DNA from: Nipponacmea schrenckii
Taxonomy: Eukaryota; Mollusca; Gastropoda; Lottiidae
DNA: 64,000 nt
Direction: 5' to 3'
NCBI GenBank assembly: GCA_030562195.1
Contig: JAUJPP010000005.1
Location: 28,507,106 to 28,571,105, forward strand
The notes beneath the pieces were generated by a model that did no database searches, was not told the DNA's origin, and saw nothing but the letters and a program-made list of their open reading frames with translations. Positions 58,850 through 64,000 of the stretch are shown here, piece by piece. The first letter of the stretch is position 1. The number at the start of each line of letters is the position of its first letter. The position numbers and the translations under genes were made by a program.

Positions 58850-61800
58850 AACTCATTCTATACACGGTGAAGTAAAAAGCATCGATTAATGTTAATACAT
58901 TTACCTAGTCGCTTCGGTTGTTATGAAGATCTTTCTGACCCTTGGTCAGGTTTCATGAAACCTTACTGTTCGTTGATCCCGCAAATTACAACGGCTGTCT
59001 CTAATAGGAAAGATAAATGTGTAAATTGGCGAGAATATTTGACAAATTTCAAGTAATTTTCAGAGATAAATAGATTTCTACTGTTTTTCAATAAAACACG
59101 AACAGTTGAAATTTGTTATTGTCAACTTTAACAATGTAAATATTGAATTTATCTGTTTAAACAACGTTTTAGTAATAATTTATATCCAGAGAACCAGTTA
59201 AGACATTTATAGAATTACTGCACCATTTCCACACAAAGAAATATGCTTTCAAGAATTTGCTTCAAGCACTATTTCATCTCGCTAATTATGGTGGAAAGAA
59301 TTTTTTGAAGTTTTGAGATATAAACGAACATGAACAACTCTCTCTAAGGTCCGTACTCTTTATATTCCAGGTCCCGATTGGCTTGAAAAACAAAACAGCT
59401 TACCAAACTGTATGCAGCTTCCTGATTATTACTTAATATTCAATAAGACACTTACAAATTACTTTGGACAGAAGAGGAAATTTAATCTGAACACGAGACT
59501 GGAATTTATTGGAATAAGTTTATCTCAGAAAGTGAATTATAATATTTATTATAGTATATTTATCTTATTTATCTTCGGTGTTATTTTTCATATTTTTCAT
59601 TCTCCCGGGGTTCTCAAATGACATATTTATACGCACAATATAGAACATGAAATTCAGAAATTGGCGTTTAGCTTACATCGCTTTGTCGCTCGTGAACGCT
59701 CGATACGGCTAATTCCATACTTGGCGAAACCTTGTTCTTTACATCGCTCCGATTTTTAGTTTGTAAACAATCAAATAGACATAATTTCAGCAAACCAATA
59801 TTAAATTTCAATAATCAAACCGGAATGAAACCTATCGAAAATCAAAGTATCCAAATATATTTTTCTAACACAATTAATGCTGAGTATTTGATCTTAATAA
59901 TACATTTAATCCCTTTTACACTATACCCTAAAAGTGAGCCGTGCCAGGCACCGTGCCAGACTCGCATATTTTGGACCTTTTACATTATACGTTGAACAAG
60001 TGAGCCGGGCTCGTTATTTCCCCTGTTCATCAAAAAGTGTTCAAAATCTAGCTCTCGAGCAAACACAATTCTTTGTTGAGTTAGATGAACTAATGGACTT
60101 TATTATTAGCTCTTAAAAACGAAAATCGAAAATATTGCATATAATAAATGAAATAACGTGCGTCTTTCTTCTAAATACATTTGAAATTAAATTATTATTT
60201 ATAGAAATTTGACTAACTTTTGAATTGTTACCTTGGATAATAAGAGTAAAAAGTATATATTTTTGATGTTTTCACACAAGTTCAAGTTAAACATCAAGTC
60301 ATATTTATGGTCTTTTGTGAAACTTTCAGAGGAAGATGTGATTGTGTGCATTTTTCATATTGTCTGTTCAGATCCTTAGAGATCATCTGGCATTTTCTTT
60401 CGGCGCCGTGAATTCCTCTCTGTTTAACAATAAACTACTTCAGTTATCCCTTATCATTTTATTTTAACAAAATACTGATTTATGATTCAAGTTACATAAA
60501 TTTCAATTTGTTTTAAACCCCACTCCGGCTCTCTTCTGTTTCAAGTTAAGATTCCATTTAACAAACAAGTTAATAACCCCAAGATTTTAATTCAGAAAAA
60601 ATTTTGTCAAATGGGGCTTCAAATTATTGTTGTTATGTATCATTAATGTATCATTAATGACGAGGATAGGCGAAGCGCTCTAATGGGAGTATTATACAGT
60701 TTCGGTAATACATGTATATCCAACTGATATTAACTTATATATCTTTTAAAGTATACGAATAAAACCCAAACTTAAGACAACTTATATATATTTCCACGAA
60801 TGTTACAGATAATCGTCACTACTGGCGACTGTTTTTTTTAGGTACATTAAGGTGCATTTTTCAACATTCCTTGCCAGTTAACTTCATAGAGTCAAACCTA
60901 AATATTTCATGTAATAACTCCATATATAAATGTTCCGAATATCCAGCTACAAATGTTCTCTATTTTCTGGACGTTTTTGTCAAACCACAATGCCAATATA
61001 CCTACCCGAAGTTTAATTTATTTTCTTCAGATGGGTGTATACACCGCGTTTATCCAGAATATGTATAGAAATTAGCAAGGTACGGCAAAGGTAAAAGCAT
61101 ATTTGAAAAAATTGGCAGAAAGCAACCATCACCAGTATGATCATTTTGAACCTATACTCAAATATTTCTTTTAGAACTGTGGCTAAAAAAATAAACATAC
61201 GCCTTGATATCGGGATTTACATCAGTTGATTTCAATTGAGATTAATGTTTTGGTGATAATGAACAATTTCATACAATATTGTCGGAACGTCAAGAATCTG
61301 TATAATTGGCCTATACGTTTAGCCAAAAAGCATTTCATCGTATCATTCATAACAACAACAAAAATTGTTTTCATGCAAGATAATCAATATCTTGTTGAAG
61401 TATCGTACTTGAGTCTTGAAGGTTAATTTGATTTTAAGCTCGAAAAAGAAACCCTTTGATACGACATTCTAGAATCATGTTGGCACTTTTCTATGACCTG
61501 ATTTTAGATAAACAATCAACTCTAATTGATAGATTACAGATACACATGGCGATTCATTTCCGTAATTATCTCTTGCTTTTCTTCATTTGAGAAGAAGTGT
61601 TCACTTCTTTCTCAAACCGATCATTTCAAACTGCCAAAGAGATCCGTTCCATTGATTTAAAAGAAATGATTCTTGGTTAATGTACAAAATCGTTATTTTA
61701 CTGGGATAAAGCACAAATTAAATGAGAACTTACTTAAAGAATTTTCTTCATTAAACTAAGATTTTAGGAAAGATTCCACACGAAATGATGTCTGTTAACC

Positions 61801-63190
61801 TTAAAACACGTTTTAAGCCTCAGTCGTTGCCAATGAACCAAGGGATTTGAAACACTCTCCTATTGTTTTCAAAGTATTTTATCTTGATTTATGGTAAAGC
61901 TTTCAATTCGTTACGTATAACTCAAATACTACTCGTGAGATGTAAGTAGACCTCCGCATCGTTTCGATTTGAGTATTAATCTACTGACATTTATTATATA
62001 CGAACTGTCGCTGTATTGTTATTATATATTTCTTTTAGAAATTATATTCTATTATATTTAGTCCATATAGTGTACTTAACCAAAAGTGAAATAAGAACTA
62101 GAAGACAAAAAGTATTTTTATATTATCACATTTCATCCCCCTGTTCTTCTAATAGTACATCTTAAATTAACCTGTGCTCCCCTTACAAGCTACAATGTTT
62201 GAAACATTTTTAATTTTTTAACGCGCACATATTTCTTATCGAGTTTTAAGATCCAGTTATTATATACAGCTTTATATACAGCTTTTATATAGCGCCAAAC
62301 TAAATAAAATTTACTCAAGGCGCTTAAAGAGATCTCTAGTGATGTTAGACAGTATTGAACATATGAAAGCCCAATGTGGCTTAATATCCACAGACTAGTT
62401 TATATTTAAACTTTTAACATGGATTAATTTTGATACTGATATTCTAAAAGTTTAATATAAGAGGTAGAATCCGACTAGGAAGTGATAGTTATCGCAATGA
62501 ACACTTAACAATTCACCCCGGTGCATTGGCCCATTCAGTGATCTGAATAGGGTTAATTAGTTTGAATCAAACGGAATGAATCTTATGGTCCTCAAACTTC
62601 AATATCGCTCTAATGATATCTGATATAAAACCGACATTCTGTCAATCAAAAGGCAGTAATTAAGTCTTTTTCTCAAAAAGGGTATATAACATTCATAATT
62701 CATTCCAATCTTGCGTCTCTGGCGATTCAAATACGAATACTGATGAAATTGTTCAAAATGTGTCAAAGATATGAATTTCCATAACTGATTTGACTAGTTC
62801 TCACTTAGGACGAATGAGTATCATCAATTCAATTATTCAAACCATCTTGTTCATCTATCATCGATTAAGCACCATTAAATATTATTTAAATGACTGTCTA
62901 AAGGACAATTTTTATATCGTCTGGTGAGGAAGCGTTATTATACAATTATCATAATTTGTTACTTATTAGCATTCGTTTTACACCATTTGATATCCAATCC
63001 AGACGACCAGTTTAGTAGTTTACAATCGTTTTAGACAGAGAAATCTCATAAAAATAATTATTACTAAAATATGTGAATAGGAAAATGTCTTTAAATGGCA
63101 GTATGTGCAAAATATATTAATATCAAGACAACACGTCATATTATACTTGAATGCTGGATTGAGTATACAATTTATACGCCTAAATGAATA
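58850..63190. other. Long non-coding stretch
   Basis: No supported gene. At 62250-62335 a TTTATATAGCGCC block and CAAGGCGCTTAAA look like the GCGC-box tail of a SINE or LINE. TTACATCGCT recurs near 59674 and 59739. ORFs of 60-87 codons carry no recognisable motifs. Confidence 0.45.
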
Positions 63191-63195
63191 ATTAT

Positions 63196-64000
63196 GTCCG
63201 TCGGCCTGTCGGTCCGCCCGTCAGCATTTGTTGTTGTTACAATAGAATCTACAATTTTCATGATTTTGATGAAACTTGGTGTAAGCATTGAAATGGATAA
63301 GACGGCGGTCAAGTTCGAATTTTGGTGATTTTTCGATTAACAGCTTTTGAGTTATTGCCTTGGACTTGTAAAATTGCGTTAAAATTTTATTGTGGGTGCA
63401 ATAGAAGCTAACATTTTCGAATGGATTTGGTGAAACTTGGTATGAGTATTGGAATTGATACGACGGCGGTCAAGTTGAAATTTTACGATTTTGCAATGAA
63501 GAGCTTTTGAGTTATTGGCCTTGACTTAGTAAAATCTCATCAAATTTTATTGTGGATGCAGTAGAAGCTACAATTTTCAATGGATTTTGATACGTCAACA
63601 TTTGTTGTAGACACCGTAGAAGCTACAAGTTTTGATGGATTTTAATGAAACTTTGTGTGAGCATTGCAATTGATACGACGGCGGTCATGTTTGAAATTTA
63701 CTATATTTCGTTTAACTGTTTTTGAGTTATTGCCCTTGACTTAGTAAAATCGCTTAGATTTTTATTGTGAATGCAATAGAAGCTACAATTTTCAATGGAT
63801 TTTGATGAAACTTGGTGTGAGCACTGGAATTGATAAGACTGTATCCGTATATAGTCATGTTTGAATTTAAAGATTTTTTTCTATGACTGGTTTGCCATTG
63901 ACTTAGTAAAATCGCGTCAAAACTTTATTGTTGGTGCAAAAGACGCTACAACTTTCAATGGATTTTGATAGAACTTGGTGTGAGCATTGGAATTGAGAAG
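63196..64000. repeat. Diverged satellite of about 161 bp, running off the window
   Basis: The phrase GATGAAACTTGGTGTGAGCA (with variants) recurs at about 63270, 63432, 63647, 63807 and 63970, that is every 160-164 bp with one extra 54 bp before the third. Other shared blocks are GATACGACGGCGGTCAAGTT, GAGTTATTGCCCTTGACTTA, AATTTTATTGTGGATGC and AGAAGCTACAATTTTCAATG. A GTCCGTCGGCCTGTCGG stretch lies at the start. A single similar block (GACTTAGTCAAAACGC) occurs at 9875-9895. The array is cut by the window's right edge. Confidence 0.9.

Overview
This is eukaryotic genomic DNA, AT-rich, with long non-coding stretches, GT-AG introns and many decayed transposable elements. There is no bacterial-style gene packing, operon, CRISPR array or recognisable tRNA or rRNA. 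The mix of elements (P/THAP, hAT, Harbinger-like and TTAA-type DNA transposons, several non-LTR lineages, Ty3/gypsy, and a tyrosine-recombinase-type gag plus SGNH pair) suits a marine invertebrate. A lophotrochozoan, perhaps a mollusc, is my inference, not something the sequence proves. No intact conserved host gene was found. The one ORF that might be a host exon is a membrane-protein-like ORF at 15448-15957.

Layout, left to right. 0-7.6 kb: mostly featureless, with a PIN-like protein fragment on the minus strand (461-603), a 4 x 50 bp minisatellite (1846-2043) and a hAT-type non-autonomous element with 8-bp target duplications (3712-4459). 7.7-10.6 kb: a pile of CR1-like reverse-transcriptase remnants, including two copies of one family whose 3' ends point away from each other. 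11.0-13.0 kb: a broken SGNH hydrolase ORF and a broken gag-like ORF, each starting just after a splice-acceptor-like site, with a 36-bp minisatellite between them. 13.2-14.3 kb: a TTAA-flanked inverted-repeat element.

17.15-22.74 kb: the centrepiece, a P-element-superfamily transposon with a THAP9-like transposase. It has a 25-bp perfect terminal inverted repeat, a perfect 8-bp target duplication and at least five exons. The ORF is dead: frameshifts, stops, a missing segment, and Asn where a catalytic Asp is expected. A 740-bp segment copied from just outside the element sits in its first intron, flanked by a 29-bp direct repeat. 23.8-28.5 kb: a nearly complete minus-strand non-LTR retrotransposon whose endonuclease region is missing.

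28.5-38.6 kb: mostly empty, apart from a GC-rich inverted-repeat element with a MADF-like exon (33681-34702). 38.8-41.4 kb: a decayed minus-strand Ty3/gypsy element (gag, protease, RT, RNase H, integrase) followed by a second gag start. 42.0-43.5 kb: a plus-strand non-LTR RT that has lost its catalytic Asp-Asp motif. 49.8-50.9 kb: a 24-bp-type minisatellite with a 157-bp higher-order duplication. 52.1-52.6 kb: a TTAA MITE. 54.9-56.2 kb: fragments of two invertebrate repeat-associated protein families and an RT tail. 58.5-58.85 kb: a 174-bp tandem duplication. 63.2-64.0 kb: a satellite of about 161 bp that runs off the window.

The parts do not form a working pathway. The window is a record of layered transposition, with the P-type element the most informative unit. 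All family names rest on motif reading without database searches.
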